Positions 35,164 to 44,089 of a stretch of 64,000 bases of DNA are shown piece by piece (the first letter of the stretch is position 1; every line of letters starts with the position of its first letter). The stretch comes from Chromohalobacter sp. 11-W. Lineage in GTDB: Bacteria; Pseudomonadota; Gammaproteobacteria; Pseudomonadales; Halomonadaceae. Where the stretch lies: assembly GCF_029889905.1 (NCBI RefSeq), contig NZ_JARANZ010000004.1, positions 1-64,000 on the forward strand, read 5' to 3'. The notes beneath the pieces were generated by a model, which was not told the DNA's origin, ran no database searches, and worked only from the letters and a program-made list of their open reading frames with translations. The position numbers were made by a program, and so were the translations under genes.

Positions 35164-36150
35164 ATGGCTTTCAAAACGCCGCTCAAAATCATCATGGCGG
35201 CCGCGCTGACACTGGGTGCCAGTACGGCCATGGCCTTCGAACCGTCCGGCAAGGTCGAGTGCATCGCGCCTTCTGACCCGGGCGGCGGCTGGGACTTCAC
35301 GTGCCGTAGCATTGGCAATGTACTCGAGGATCTCGACCTCGTGCCGCGCAGCGTGCAGACCATCAATATGGCGGGCGCCGGCGGTGGGGTTGCCTATGCA
35401 CACACCGTGAGCAAGCGTGCCGGAGACGAGCAGTTGCTGGTCGCTGCCTCGACGGCTACCACCACACGCTTGGCGCAGGGCCAGTTTCAGGGCCTGGATG
35501 CTGACATGGTCAATTGGATCGGCGCGCTGGGGGCCGATTATGGCGTCATCGCGGTCAGCAAGGATTCCAAATACGAAAACCTCAATGAGCTGATGGATGC
35601 CCTCAAGGACGACCCGCGCGCGGTGAAGTTCGCCGGTGGTAGTGCCAAGGGCGGCTGGGACCATCTCAAGGTGCTGATCGCGGCGAAAGCGGCCGACGTC
35701 GGCAAGCTGCCGAAGATCCCCTATCTCTCGTACAACAATGGGGGCGAGGCGCTGACGCAGGTGGTGGGTGGCCACGTGGACGCGTTTACCGGTGATATTT
35801 CCGAGGCGAAAGGCTTTATGGAATCCGGTGATCTGCGCATCCTGGCCGTGCTCTCGGAAGAGCGCCTGCCCGGCGAATTCAGCGACATTCCTACCGCACG
35901 TGAGCAGGGTATCGATGCGCTGGGCCCCAACTGGCGTGGTTTCTACATGCCAGCGGATATTTCCGATGACGCCCGTGAGTACTGGATCGATGCGATGGAC
36001 ACCGTCTACGCAAGCGACGAATGGAAAGAACTCATGAAGAAAAACGGATTGATGCCGTTCCACAAGAGCGCCGATGAGTTCAACGAATTCGTGAAAAAGC
36101 AGATCCAGGATATCCAAGAGCTCTCCAAGGAAATCGGACTGGTTAAATGA
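35164..36150 (+). CDS. tctC: Tripartite tricarboxylate transporter binding protein TctC
   Basis: A 328-residue periplasmic protein: signal peptide 1-24 (cleavage after AMA), then KVECIAPSDPGGGWDFTCRS, the TctC/Bug family carboxylate-binding loop region, and VKFAGGSAKGGWDHL and NNGGEALTQVVGGHVDAF motifs. It captures a carboxylate (citrate, tricarballylate or similar) for the TctAB permease. ATG at 35164 is preceded by AAAGGGGA. First gene of tctCBA; the stop overlaps tctB by four bases. Confidence 0.93.
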   Translation: MAFKTPLKIIMAAALTLGASTAMAFEPSGKVECIAPSDPGGGWDFTCRSIGNVLEDLDLVPRSVQTINMAGAGGGVAYAHTVSKRAGDEQLLVAASTATTTRLAQGQFQGLDADMVNWIGALGADYGVIAVSKDSKYENLNELMDALKDDPRAVKFAGGSAKGGWDHLKVLIAAKAADVGKLPKIPYLSYNNGGEALTQVVGGHVDAFTGDISEAKGFMESGDLRILAVLSEERLPGEFSDIPTAREQGIDALGPNWRGFYMPADISDDAREYWIDAMDTVYASDEWKELMKKNGLMPFHKSADEFNEFVKKQIQDIQELSKEIGLVK

Positions 36151-36599
36151 AATGCAATGACCGCGTCTTCGGTCTACTGATGCTCGTCCTGGCCGTCGCG
36201 TACGGCTGGGGCGCCACTCAGTTTCCCGAACCATTCGGAGGAGGCGAGGCCATTGGGCCCGAGACCTTCCCCCTCTTGCTGGCCGTGGTGCTCGCGCTAA
36301 GTAGTTTGTATCTGATCGTCAAACCCGATCCGGGATCAAAATGGCCACCGATGCGAACGGGGCTGGAACTGCTGATCGCCGTGGTGGTGTTGATCGCCTA
36401 TGTGCTGTTGCTTCAGCCCTTGGGCTTCATCATCACCACGACCCTAGCCGTCGGCACCTTGTGCTGGCGCATGGGCGCGGCGCCCATTCGCGCCTACGTC
36501 ACGGGGCTGATCGCGGGCATCGTGGTGTATTTTCTGTTTACGATCGGCCTTGATTTGTCCCTGCCGCTGGGCGTGCTGAGTGTACTGGAGGGAAGCTGA
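36147..36599 (+). CDS. tctB: Tripartite tricarboxylate transporter small membrane subunit TctB
   Basis: A 150-residue membrane protein with four hydrophobic segments (about 8-25, 45-60, 75-105, 115-140). LQPLGFIITTTLAVGTLCWR near the third is characteristic of TctB. It is the small subunit that supports TctA. It is coupled to both neighbours by start/stop overlaps (four bases with tctC, one with tctA). The family is poorly conserved, so position is part of the evidence. Confidence 0.9.
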   Translation: MKCNDRVFGLLMLVLAVAYGWGATQFPEPFGGGEAIGPETFPLLLAVVLALSSLYLIVKPDPGSKWPPMRTGLELLIAVVVLIAYVLLLQPLGFIITTTLAVGTLCWRMGAAPIRAYVTGLIAGIVVYFLFTIGLDLSLPLGVLSVLEGS

Positions 36600-38113
36600 T
36601 GGAAACCCTGGGCTATCTGATTGATGGGTTTGGCGTCGCGTTAGCGCCGCACAACCTGATGTTTGCCTTGATCGGGGCCTTTCTGGGGACCTTGATCGGG
36701 GCCTTGCCGGGGTTGGGACCCGCCAATGGCGTGGCCATCCTGATCCCGCTGGCCTTCACGCTGGGCCTGCCACCGGAAACCGCGCTGATCATGCTGACCT
36801 CCGTTTATGCCGGGGCCATGTATGGCGGGCGCATCTCGTCGATACTGCTCAATATTCCTGGCGATGAGCCGGCGATGATGACCTGTCTCGACGGTTACCC
36901 GATGGCCCAGAAAGGCAAGGCCGCCGAAGCGCTGGCGATCTCGGCGATTGCCTCCTTCATGGGGAGCTTGATCGCCACTATTGGCCTTATCTTGCTGGCG
37001 CCGTTGCTGGCCAAGTTCGCGTTGACGTTTGGGCCTGCGGAGTATTTCGCGTTGTTTGTGCTGGCCTTCGCGACTCTGGGCGGGATTACGGGCAAGAATC
37101 CCGTCAAGACGATCCTGGCCGCGGCTATCGGGTTGATGATCGCGACGGTGGGTATCGACAGCACCGGGACCCAGCGCTATACCTTCGGGGTGCTGGAGCT
37201 TTACGAGGGCGTCGACTTCATCATCGCCATCGTTGGCTTGTTCGCGATTTCTGAGTTGCTGTTCTTCATCGAAAGCCGTGCTGGCGGTGGTAAAGGGCCG
37301 ATGAAGGTCAACAAGCTCTCGCTGTCCTGGAAAGAGATCGGTTCCATCTTCCCGACCACGCTGCGTGGCGGTGTGCTGGGCTTCATCTCCGGTGTGCTAC
37401 CGGGGGCCGGCGCCTCGCTGGGTAGCTTCATCAGCTATACCCTCGAAAAGAAAATTCTGGGCAGCAAAGGACGTTTCGGCGAGGGTGATCCGCGCGGTGT
37501 TGCGGCACCTGAGGCGGGTAACAACGGGGCATCCTCCGGCGCCTTGGTACCCATGCTCACGCTCGGCGTGCCGGGAAGTGGCACGACGGCAGTGCTGCTG
37601 GCGCTGCTGATCTCGATGAATATCACTCCCGGGCCGATGATGTTCACCCAGAATGCCGATATCGTCTGGGGGGTCATCGCCGCCTTGTTGGTGGGTAACT
37701 TCCTGCTGTTGTTGCTCAACATTCCGCTGGTAGGCATCTTCGTCAAGCTGCTCTCGGTGCCGCCCAAGTATTTGCTGCCGATCGTCACGATGGTGGCCTT
37801 CGTGGGCATCTACTCGATCAGCAATTCCGCCTTCGATCTCTATTTCATGGTGGCCTTCGGCGTGGCGGGCTATATCCTGCGTAAGCTGGAGATCCCGCTG
37901 GTGCCGATTATCCTGGGCTTGTTGCTGGGGCCGGAAATGGAAAAGAACCTCGGCCATGCGCTAACCCTCTCCAATGGCGACTGGAGCGTGCTCTGGAGTA
38001 GCGGACTGTCGATCACGTTGTGGGCGCTGGCCATCATCGGGCTGGTGTTGCCCGTAGTCGTGGGGCCGATCCTGCGGCGTCGCATGCGTGCCGCGCAGGA
38101 TAACGTCGAGTAA
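36599..38113 (+). CDS. tctA: Tripartite tricarboxylate transporter large permease TctA
   Basis: A 504-residue permease with about twelve hydrophobic segments. GALPGLGPANGVAILIPLAF near the N-terminus and GVLPGAGASLGSFISYTLEK in the middle are the two family glycine/proline signatures, and YGGRISSILLNIPGDEPAMM completes the first repeat. It carries the substrate across the inner membrane using the ion gradient, probably sodium in this halophile. Last gene of the operon, followed by a three-copy direct repeat and a hairpin. Confidence 0.94.
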   Translation: METLGYLIDGFGVALAPHNLMFALIGAFLGTLIGALPGLGPANGVAILIPLAFTLGLPPETALIMLTSVYAGAMYGGRISSILLNIPGDEPAMMTCLDGYPMAQKGKAAEALAISAIASFMGSLIATIGLILLAPLLAKFALTFGPAEYFALFVLAFATLGGITGKNPVKTILAAAIGLMIATVGIDSTGTQRYTFGVLELYEGVDFIIAIVGLFAISELLFFIESRAGGGKGPMKVNKLSLSWKEIGSIFPTTLRGGVLGFISGVLPGAGASLGSFISYTLEKKILGSKGRFGEGDPRGVAAPEAGNNGASSGALVPMLTLGVPGSGTTAVLLALLISMNITPGPMMFTQNADIVWGVIAALLVGNFLLLLLNIPLVGIFVKLLSVPPKYLLPIVTMVAFVGIYSISNSAFDLYFMVAFGVAGYILRKLEIPLVPIILGLLLGPEMEKNLGHALTLSNGDWSVLWSSGLSITLWALAIIGLVLPVVVGPILRRRMRAAQDNVE

Positions 38114-38134
38114 CTCGATCCCCGGCGTTCGATC

Positions 38135-38172
38135 AGTACGATGTAATTAGTACGATGTGATAAGTACGACGC
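38135..38172. repeat. Three short direct repeats with 14-bp period
   Basis: AGTACGATGT occurs at 38135-38144 and 38149-38158, and AGTACGACGC at 38163-38172, separated by AATT and GATA. Starts are exactly 14 bases apart. The array lies between the tctA stop and its terminator hairpin, an odd place for a regulatory site. It is too small and too short in period to be CRISPR. Confidence 0.75.
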
Positions 38173-38180
38173 GTGTTTCT

Positions 38181-38208
38181 CGCCCCCGCCGGTATGCCGG
38201 TGGGGGCG
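38181..38208. terminator. Hairpin terminator between tctA and the convergent 673-residue gene
   Basis: CGCCCCCGCCGG (38181-38192) pairs with CCGGTGGGGGCG (38197-38208) around TATG, with one wobble. Only short T stretches flank it (TTTCT before, GTCGTTT after), so it may work in both directions with moderate strength for the converging transcripts. Confidence 0.6.
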
Positions 38209-38224
38209 AATGTCGTTTACGGCT

Positions 38225-40246
38225 TCAATGCGGGGAGGAAAGCGCCTGTAGTTCCGCAGCAGGGACACGATTAGCTCCCCAGCTGCGATAGACATGGCCT
38301 ATCACGCGATCGAGTTCGGCCTGAGGAATATGCGCCAGTTCGCCGTGTTCCAGCGGGTCGTAGTGGAAGATATAAAGCCGCGAGGCGAACTGCTCGAAGG
38401 GCAGCGACGCCTCGCCGAAGCGTTCGCCGCAACCGGCGGTGCTGACTTTGGTGTCGTCGCCCCAGTCCTGGCCGCTATCGTTGTTGGGGTTGAAGAAGTA
38501 GGCGCGCATCACGTCCTGGGGGTCCAGATTGACCCGCAGCAGGGTGATGGCGTGCCAGCCAATGAAACGTGCCGCACTGTCGGTCACCGCGATGCCGGCA
38601 GGCTGCGGGTGTATCAGCGGCTGATTGCCGTTGTAATACGGATGGTAGCTGGCATAGAAGTGACGTAGGAACGCGTCGAGATCCTGAAGCTGGCCGGTCT
38701 CGACGTCGACATTGATGCGAAAGCCGCGGCCGGCCCACCAACCATGGAATTCCGGGTTGACCCAGCGATGAGGGTCGCCCTCACGGCCTGCACAGCGCCG
38801 GCCCATTTCGGCGTAGATGCGGTCGAGATGCGGCACCACGATCAGCGATACCGGGTCGAGATCCAGCGGCAGGGCGGTGGCCACGCCGGATAGGCTGGCC
38901 ATCGACGATAGCGGCATGCCCTCAAAATGCATGATGATCTCGTCGTCGCGGGCTGCCCAGGTAACCATCTGCAGCAGGTAGTCAGGGTCGTTATAGGCCC
39001 ACATCGATAGCGCTCGGGCCGACTGGCAGGTCGGGTTGTTGCCCTGGCCGACGCCCAGCGGCAGACCGAGCATGCATAGCACGCCTTCAAGCAGTCGCGC
39101 GCGGGGCGCCACGGCGTCGCCATAGGCCATGCGGATGCGTTCCTGCGACCAGGCCGAGACCGGCAGGCCGATCTGGCGCCACAGCGCGGGAGCGACCGGC
39201 GGCTGGTAGAGGATGCCGCGCTCGAGCATCAGCGCCAGCCCATACACCGCCTGGGGCGTCTCGGGGAAGATGCTTTCCTCGATGAGCGCCTGAACCAACT
39301 GGCGGTAGCAGAGCAGGCAGTCGCGCCCGGTGGCTGAAAGGCCCAGCGCCTCGGCGAGAAGATGATCGCCCTGGTCGAGCAGGTGGCGCAGCAGTACCGC
39401 ATGATAGGCCGAGACCAGCCCGGTATCGTGCATGGCGCGGGCGAAGCCGGTGGCCTCGTACTGCAGGGCACCGCTGTCCATTGCTTGCAGGCGCTCGAGG
39501 TAGACCTCGACACCGGGGTCCTCTCGGGACGCCTGGGTCGCCCCGAAGAGGCTGCTGACCAGGCGGTCGGCACCTTGGCCGCTGGCGCCCAGATCGATAT
39601 CGGGGTTGGCCTGGCAGATGGCGATCTGGGTGATCATGCGCTTGATCGCCTCGACCTGGATGGGGCGCTGCTGAAGGATGCGCCAGATCTCGTCGATCAG
39701 CTGGTCGATGACATGTTCGTAGCCGATGGTCTCGGCCAAGTGCGCGAAAAGGCCACGCGTCAACTGCGCCAAGCGGCCCTGGGTTTCGCGCTCGGCTTCG
39801 CTGGGTGCGCTGAACAGCAGCTCGAGATTGAGCGCCAGGACCTGAGTGAGGTAGTGGTGCGCCTGCTCGTCGGAGATCAGCGCATGCTCGTAGCGGCCCT
39901 GAGCCACGGCAAGCAAGCGCAGCTCGCTGAGCGCCTCGAGCACCACGGTGTCGCTCTCGGGGCTCTTAAGCGAATGCACGGTTAGCGGCGGTATCAAAAT
40001 CTGCGGCTGGGCCCAGTCGGAGCCGTCGAAGATGCCGGCGGCCTCGATCGTTTGGGCGCGCGCCTCAATAGCGGCGCAGCCACCCGGTTGCAGCATCACC
40101 TTGCGGGCGCCGTCGAAGACCCGGCGTAGCTTGCCGGGCTTGGCGAAATCGCGGGCGTTGGCGAGGATCTCGACCGCTTCGTCGAGCTTGGCCAGCGCGG
40201 CGTCCAGCATGGCGCTATCCGGCGCTTGTTCGTCGTAGCTCGTCAC
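38225..40246 (-). CDS. Unknown protein with a C-terminal papain-like Cys/His/Asn arrangement
   Basis: A 673-residue soluble protein without signal or membrane segments, starting at GTG with AAGGAG seven bases upstream. Residues 1-350 are alpha-helical and resemble nothing I know. In 390-600 the layout recalls papain-fold enzymes: Gln401 and Cys407 in QGNNPTCQSARALSMW keep the papain Gln-to-Cys spacing of six with the Cys at a helix start. His565 lies in FIGWHAITLLRVN, and Asn586/588/589 in AYFFNPNNDSGQDW. Seen: these residues and spacings. Inferred: a cysteine peptidase, amidase or transglutaminase-like activity. It is 33 bases downstream of an ATP-grasp ligase gene on the same strand, so the two probably work on the same compound. 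The true substrate is unknown. Confidence 0.6.
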   Translation of the reverse strand: MTSYDEQAPDSAMLDAALAKLDEAVEILANARDFAKPGKLRRVFDGARKVMLQPGGCAAIEARAQTIEAAGIFDGSDWAQPQILIPPLTVHSLKSPESDTVVLEALSELRLLAVAQGRYEHALISDEQAHHYLTQVLALNLELLFSAPSEAERETQGRLAQLTRGLFAHLAETIGYEHVIDQLIDEIWRILQQRPIQVEAIKRMITQIAICQANPDIDLGASGQGADRLVSSLFGATQASREDPGVEVYLERLQAMDSGALQYEATGFARAMHDTGLVSAYHAVLLRHLLDQGDHLLAEALGLSATGRDCLLCYRQLVQALIEESIFPETPQAVYGLALMLERGILYQPPVAPALWRQIGLPVSAWSQERIRMAYGDAVAPRARLLEGVLCMLGLPLGVGQGNNPTCQSARALSMWAYNDPDYLLQMVTWAARDDEIIMHFEGMPLSSMASLSGVATALPLDLDPVSLIVVPHLDRIYAEMGRRCAGREGDPHRWVNPEFHGWWAGRGFRINVDVETGQLQDLDAFLRHFYASYHPYYNGNQPLIHPQPAGIAVTDSAARFIGWHAITLLRVNLDPQDVMRAYFFNPNNDSGQDWGDDTKVSTAGCGERFGEASLPFEQFASRLYIFHYDPLEHGELAHIPQAELDRVIGHVYRSWGANRVPAAELQALSSPH

Positions 40247-40279
40247 AAGGGCTCCTTTTGCCCAAGAGTACAGGCGTGA

Positions 40280-41503
40280 TTATACATAGAAGTCGAGCTC
40301 TTCCTGATGCTTGAGCAAATCTCGCATGGTGTGCGGGTCATCGCCGAAGAAATACAAAAGCCCCCAGTGCGTGCCGAAAGCCGTCCGCTTGGTGACGGTT
40401 TCCTCGAGCGGCGCGGTCAATTCATGAGACTCGAAGTAGGGGTGGTCCTCGGTTTCCTCGGGCATCTGCAGGCGGCTGACCACACGGCGGCGCGGATAAA
40501 CGCCGAAACAGCCAGCGACGCCCTTGGCATCGACCACCTCGCGAGGGAAGAAGTCGGTGATCTCTTGTTCGGTGGTCTTGGGATCGAAGGACAGGATCAG
40601 CCCCTGATAGGCGTTGAAGCCGTAGGCGCGTTCGAGCAGCTCGAAGACCTTGAAACCGGGCGGACGGTAGGCGACTTCGCCGAAGTACATTTCGCCATCG
40701 CTGGTGACGAAGTATTCCGGATGTACGAAGCCGAAATCGATGTCGAAGGTCTTGATCAGTTTCTCGATCTGGCGGGTGATCGACTCGCGGTACCTTTCGA
40801 GTTCCGGCGTTGCCGGGACGAACACCGAATATCCCAGGGTCACGTATTCGGAGATGTTGAGAAAGCGGATCTTGCCATTGTGGATCCACGCCTCGACGGC
40901 GAATTCCCAACCATCGAGGTGCGATTCCATGAGCACCGGGAATTCTTCCTCGGGAATGGTATCGACCTCGTCCGGGGTACGAATCACACGGTGTCCCAGA
41001 CAGCCCGCCTTGTCGAAGGCCTTGAGGTGGATCGGATCGTTGGGATCGCCATCGAGTTTCAGGAGCGTCTGGTTGACCCGTTTGAGGAAGCGGATGACGT
41101 CTTCCTTGTCATGCGCTTCCTCAAAGATGCCCACGCGGATGCCGCCCAATTGCGCGCGGCGCTTCATCAGTGCCTTGTCGCGCAGCAGCAGGGCTTGGCC
41201 ATAAAGGCGGGGATTGTCGAGCAGCACCGAATTGATCGCGCCGGCCCATTCGACGGTTTCCTCGTACAGCGGAATGGCGACGTCGACGCCCATCTCCTGG
41301 AGCGTCTCGGCGATTTCCATCGAGCGGTCGTTGAGGCGCTCGAAATTCCAGGGCACGTAGGGGATTGCGTGTTCTTTGCAGTATTCTTCGGCCCATTCGG
41401 GGGCTACGACGACATAGCGTCGGTCGAAGTTCTCGGCGGCCTCGATGGCATTCAGGCTCCAGCCCAGAAGCGCGATATGTCCCTTGTCGAGGGATTTTTC
41501 CAT
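40280..41503 (-). CDS. ATP-grasp domain ligase of unknown product
   Basis: A 407-residue cytosolic protein with ATG at 41503 after AAAGGAG. The front ~110 residues form a pre-ATP-grasp Rossmann domain (HIALLGWSLNAIEAAENFDR). ATP-grasp features follow: KALMKRRAQLGGIRVG, a lysine-containing strand IHLKAFDKAGCLGHRV, VLMESHLDGWEFAVEAWIHN, and FVHPEYFVTSDGEMYFGEVA with RPPG, the metal/ATP-binding carboxylate end. Such carboxylate-amine ligases join an acid to an amine using ATP through an acyl-phosphate. The last ~90 residues are an extra C-terminal domain. First gene of a probable two-gene operon with the papain-like protein. The substrate cannot be read from the sequence. Confidence 0.8.
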   Translation of the reverse strand: MEKSLDKGHIALLGWSLNAIEAAENFDRRYVVVAPEWAEEYCKEHAIPYVPWNFERLNDRSMEIAETLQEMGVDVAIPLYEETVEWAGAINSVLLDNPRLYGQALLLRDKALMKRRAQLGGIRVGIFEEAHDKEDVIRFLKRVNQTLLKLDGDPNDPIHLKAFDKAGCLGHRVIRTPDEVDTIPEEEFPVLMESHLDGWEFAVEAWIHNGKIRFLNISEYVTLGYSVFVPATPELERYRESITRQIEKLIKTFDIDFGFVHPEYFVTSDGEMYFGEVAYRPPGFKVFELLERAYGFNAYQGLILSFDPKTTEQEITDFFPREVVDAKGVAGCFGVYPRRRVVSRLQMPEETEDHPYFESHELTAPLEETVTKRTAFGTHWGLLYFFGDDPHTMRDLLKHQEELDFYV

Positions 41504-41587
41504 GATGATTCTCCTTTAACGCGGGGAAGGGCCGTGCCCTTCCAGCCTAGCCTATAATGCTGGGTGGGCGTTGGATTGTTTGATGCC

Positions 41588-41616
41588 TTGCCGAGCAGTG
41601 GTCTCGCTGTTATAGT
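41588..41616 (+). promoter_or_regulatory. Sigma-70 type promoter upstream of the SRP RNA gene
   Basis: TTGCCG (41588-41593) and TATAGT (41611-41616) are spaced by exactly 17 bases. Transcription would start near 41623, about 97 bases before the mature SRP RNA, which would then need 5' trimming. A nearer promoter may exist, but no equally good hexamers were seen. Confidence 0.5.
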
Positions 41617-41719
41617 GCAGCGGCGTTCGAGGCAAGTCATTGAAAGCGCATAGCGTTTTCTGATGTTCGAACGACTCGGTGGCGACAAGCAACACGACGC
41701 TCGCAACCGATTTTGCTGT

Positions 41720-41829
41720 GGTGGCCCTGTCGGTCCTCCCGCAACGCTAAACCGCGAACCCCGCCAGGCCCGGAAGGGAGCAACGGTAGTGGTGGCTGCG
41801 TGTGCCGGGATGTGGCTGATGGGGCCGCC
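41720..41829 (+). ncRNA. ffs: Signal recognition particle 4.5S RNA
   Basis: The stretch CTCCCGCAACGCTA followed by GGCCCGGAAGGGAGCAAC and GTGTGCCGGGATGTGGCTG is the conserved core of bacterial 4.5S RNA, including the GGAA tetraloop and the asymmetric internal loop bound by Ffh. Terminal arms GGTGGCCC (from 41720) and GGGCCGCC (to 41829) pair with one wobble, giving a ~110-nt hairpin like E. coli ffs. It sits just upstream of dnaX, a common gammaproteobacterial position. End coordinates are uncertain by a few bases. Confidence 0.92.
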
Positions 41830-41995
41830 TCCATTTCGTCCCCCCGTATTGCTGTTCGACCTCGATGTCGACTCGCCCCTCGTCGAAGTTCTCGCTACCC
41901 GCTAGAATGGACGCTTTAACGATCTTCCCCTCTGTGTCGAGTGCTTGGTGCTGCCAGGTGGGAATCGGCCCGATCTGCAAGGACATCCCGACGGT

Positions 41996-44044
41996 ATGAG
42001 TTACCAGGTTCTGGCCCGCAAATGGCGCCCCCGAACGTTTCACGAACTGGTCGGCCAGGAGCATGTCTCGCGTGCGCTGGTCAATGCGCTCGATCAGGGG
42101 CGTCTGCATCATGCCTATCTGTTTACCGGCACGCGTGGGGTCGGCAAGACGACGCTGGCGCGGATTCTCGCCAAGTGCCTGAACTGCCGGCAGGGCGTGA
42201 CCTCGGTGCCATGCGGTGAATGCGAGACTTGCCGCGAGATCGACGAGGGGCGTTTCGTCGACCTGATCGAAGTCGACGCCGCCTCGCGGACCAAGGTCGA
42301 GGATACCCGCGAGCTGCTCGACAACGTGCAATACGCACCGACCCAGGGGCGTTACAAGGTGTACCTCATCGACGAGGTGCACATGCTTTCCACGCACAGT
42401 TTCAATGCGCTGCTCAAGACGCTCGAGGAGCCGCCGCCCCACGTCAAGTTCTTGCTGGCGACGACCGATCCGCAGAAGCTCCCGGTGACGGTACTTTCGC
42501 GCTGCCTGCAGTTCACGCTCAAGAACATGCCGCCGGAGCGCGTGGTCGGGCATCTGACGCATATTCTCGAAGCCGAGTCGGTGGCCTTCGACGAGCAAGC
42601 GCTGTGGCTGCTGGGCAAGGCCGCCGAGGGCTCGATGCGCGACGCTTTGAGTCTGACCGACCAGGCCATTGCTTTCGGGCAGGGTGAGGTGCGCCATGCC
42701 GATGTCGCCGCGATGCTGGGCACGCTCGATCATCGTCACCTATTGGCATTGGCCGAGGCGCTGGCCGAGGTCGATGCCGCGCGGGTATTGCAGGAAGTCG
42801 CCAGCCTGGCCGAACAAGGGCCGGATTTCGGTGCCATCCTCGACGATCTGGCCGGCGTCTTCCACCGCCTGACCATCGCCCAGATGGTGCCGGATGCGCT
42901 GGATAACGGCCACGGCGACCGTGACACACTGCTGCCGTTGGCCGCTCGCTTCACCGCTGAGGATGTGCAGCTCTATTATCAGATTGCGCTGCAAGGCCGC
43001 GGTGACATGGAGAGCGCGCCGGACCCGCGTACCGCGCTGGAGATGACGCTGCTGCGCATGCTGGCGTTCCGGCCCCAGGGCGTACCCAAACCGCCGCAGA
43101 CCCCGTTGCCGATTCGCGGCTCGGCCGAGAATGAGGCGCCAGCTGCAGCGCCGCCGAGCACTCCCGCTGCTGAGCCTGCGCCTAGCCAGCCGGCACCTAG
43201 CCAGCCGGCGCCGGCCGTCGCGCCTTCGTCTCGCGAGCCGTCGCCTCCCGAGACCCAGGCGCCCGGAGCGGGTGATAGCAATCCCGTGGCGGATGATAGC
43301 GGCGAAGAGGCACCGCGCGAGCTGCCTGAGACTGAGACATCTGAAGCCGAGGCGCCTCCGGTAGCGGAAGAGGCGCCGCCTCCCGTGGCCGATGCTCCCG
43401 ATGATGCCGGCGATGCCGCGCTCGAAGACGAGGCGCAACGCCAGGCGGACGCCGCTGGCGTAGCCGCTGTGGACGATGCGCCGCCTTGGGCGCTCGATGA
43501 CGCCCCGGCGCCTGTCGCCTCCGAGTCACCCGCCGCTGCGCCGGAGCCCCCGGCGATGGATGCCGCCGCAGAGGCGAGTGAGCCTGATCCCGAGCCCGCG
43601 ACGCCGGCCCTCGTCGCTGTCACGCACGAGGCGGGTGCTTTCGACCACGCGCGTTGGCTGGCGGTTTTCGAATCGCTGGCGCTGGGTGGCCTGACGCGTA
43701 ACCTGGCGGCGCACTGCATCGTCGAGCACGACGACGGCGAAACGCTGGCGCTACGGCTGGACCCTTCGCAGGGGGCGATGCTGGCCGATGTGCACATCGA
43801 GCGTCTCACCAAGGCCTTGGCCGATCAGGGCGTCGAGCGGCGCTTGAATGCCACGGTCGAGGCTCTGCCCGAGGACCTGGATACGCCACGTTCGCAAAGC
43901 GAGCGGCTGGCGCGCGAGCGTCATGCCCAAGCGGTTGAAGCGTTGCGCCGCGACCCGCATATTCAGATGCTAGAACACGATTTTGGCGCCCACTTGCTGG
44001 AACGCAGCGTGACGCCGACCGATGGCGCCGCTTCCGAGACGTAA
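41996..44044 (+). CDS. dnaX: DNA polymerase III subunits tau/gamma
   Basis: From ATG at 41996 (MSYQVLARKWRPRTF, the family start) the protein has 682 residues. The clamp-loader AAA+ module contains Walker A GTRGVGKTT, the zinc cysteines in CLNCRQG...CGECETC, Walker B YLIDEVHMLS and sensor-1 LLATTDPQKLP. Residues ~365-540 are a very long Pro/Ala/Glu linker, then a tau-specific C-terminal domain (MLEHDFGAHLLERSV at the end) that binds the polymerase and helicase. No A-rich slippery heptamer was noticed near the gamma end point. Followed by ybaB and recR, the usual cluster. Confidence 0.95.
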   Translation: MSYQVLARKWRPRTFHELVGQEHVSRALVNALDQGRLHHAYLFTGTRGVGKTTLARILAKCLNCRQGVTSVPCGECETCREIDEGRFVDLIEVDAASRTKVEDTRELLDNVQYAPTQGRYKVYLIDEVHMLSTHSFNALLKTLEEPPPHVKFLLATTDPQKLPVTVLSRCLQFTLKNMPPERVVGHLTHILEAESVAFDEQALWLLGKAAEGSMRDALSLTDQAIAFGQGEVRHADVAAMLGTLDHRHLLALAEALAEVDAARVLQEVASLAEQGPDFGAILDDLAGVFHRLTIAQMVPDALDNGHGDRDTLLPLAARFTAEDVQLYYQIALQGRGDMESAPDPRTALEMTLLRMLAFRPQGVPKPPQTPLPIRGSAENEAPAAAPPSTPAAEPAPSQPAPSQPAPAVAPSSREPSPPETQAPGAGDSNPVADDSGEEAPRELPETETSEAEAPPVAEEAPPPVADAPDDAGDAALEDEAQRQADAAGVAAVDDAPPWALDDAPAPVASESPAAAPEPPAMDAAAEASEPDPEPATPALVAVTHEAGAFDHARWLAVFESLALGGLTRNLAAHCIVEHDDGETLALRLDPSQGAMLADVHIERLTKALADQGVERRLNATVEALPEDLDTPRSQSERLARERHAQAVEALRRDPHIQMLEHDFGAHLLERSVTPTDGAASET

Positions 44045-44089
44045 GACGTCGGCGGCTCTGACTTTTTAGAACTCCTTGAGGATACGACC

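Noticed and set aside
38135-38172. CRISPR-like array
   Set aside because: Repeats are only 10 bases with 4-base spacers and no cas genes are present.
40307-41557. 416-codon plus-strand frame opposite the ATP-grasp gene
   Set aside because: The minus strand carries clear ATP-grasp motifs and a good ribosome site; the plus frame is a compositional shadow.
41996-44044. Programmed frameshift producing a short gamma form of DnaX
   Set aside because: No A-rich slippery heptamer followed by a stem was noticed near the end of the AAA+ part; without that signal I do not claim a gamma product.
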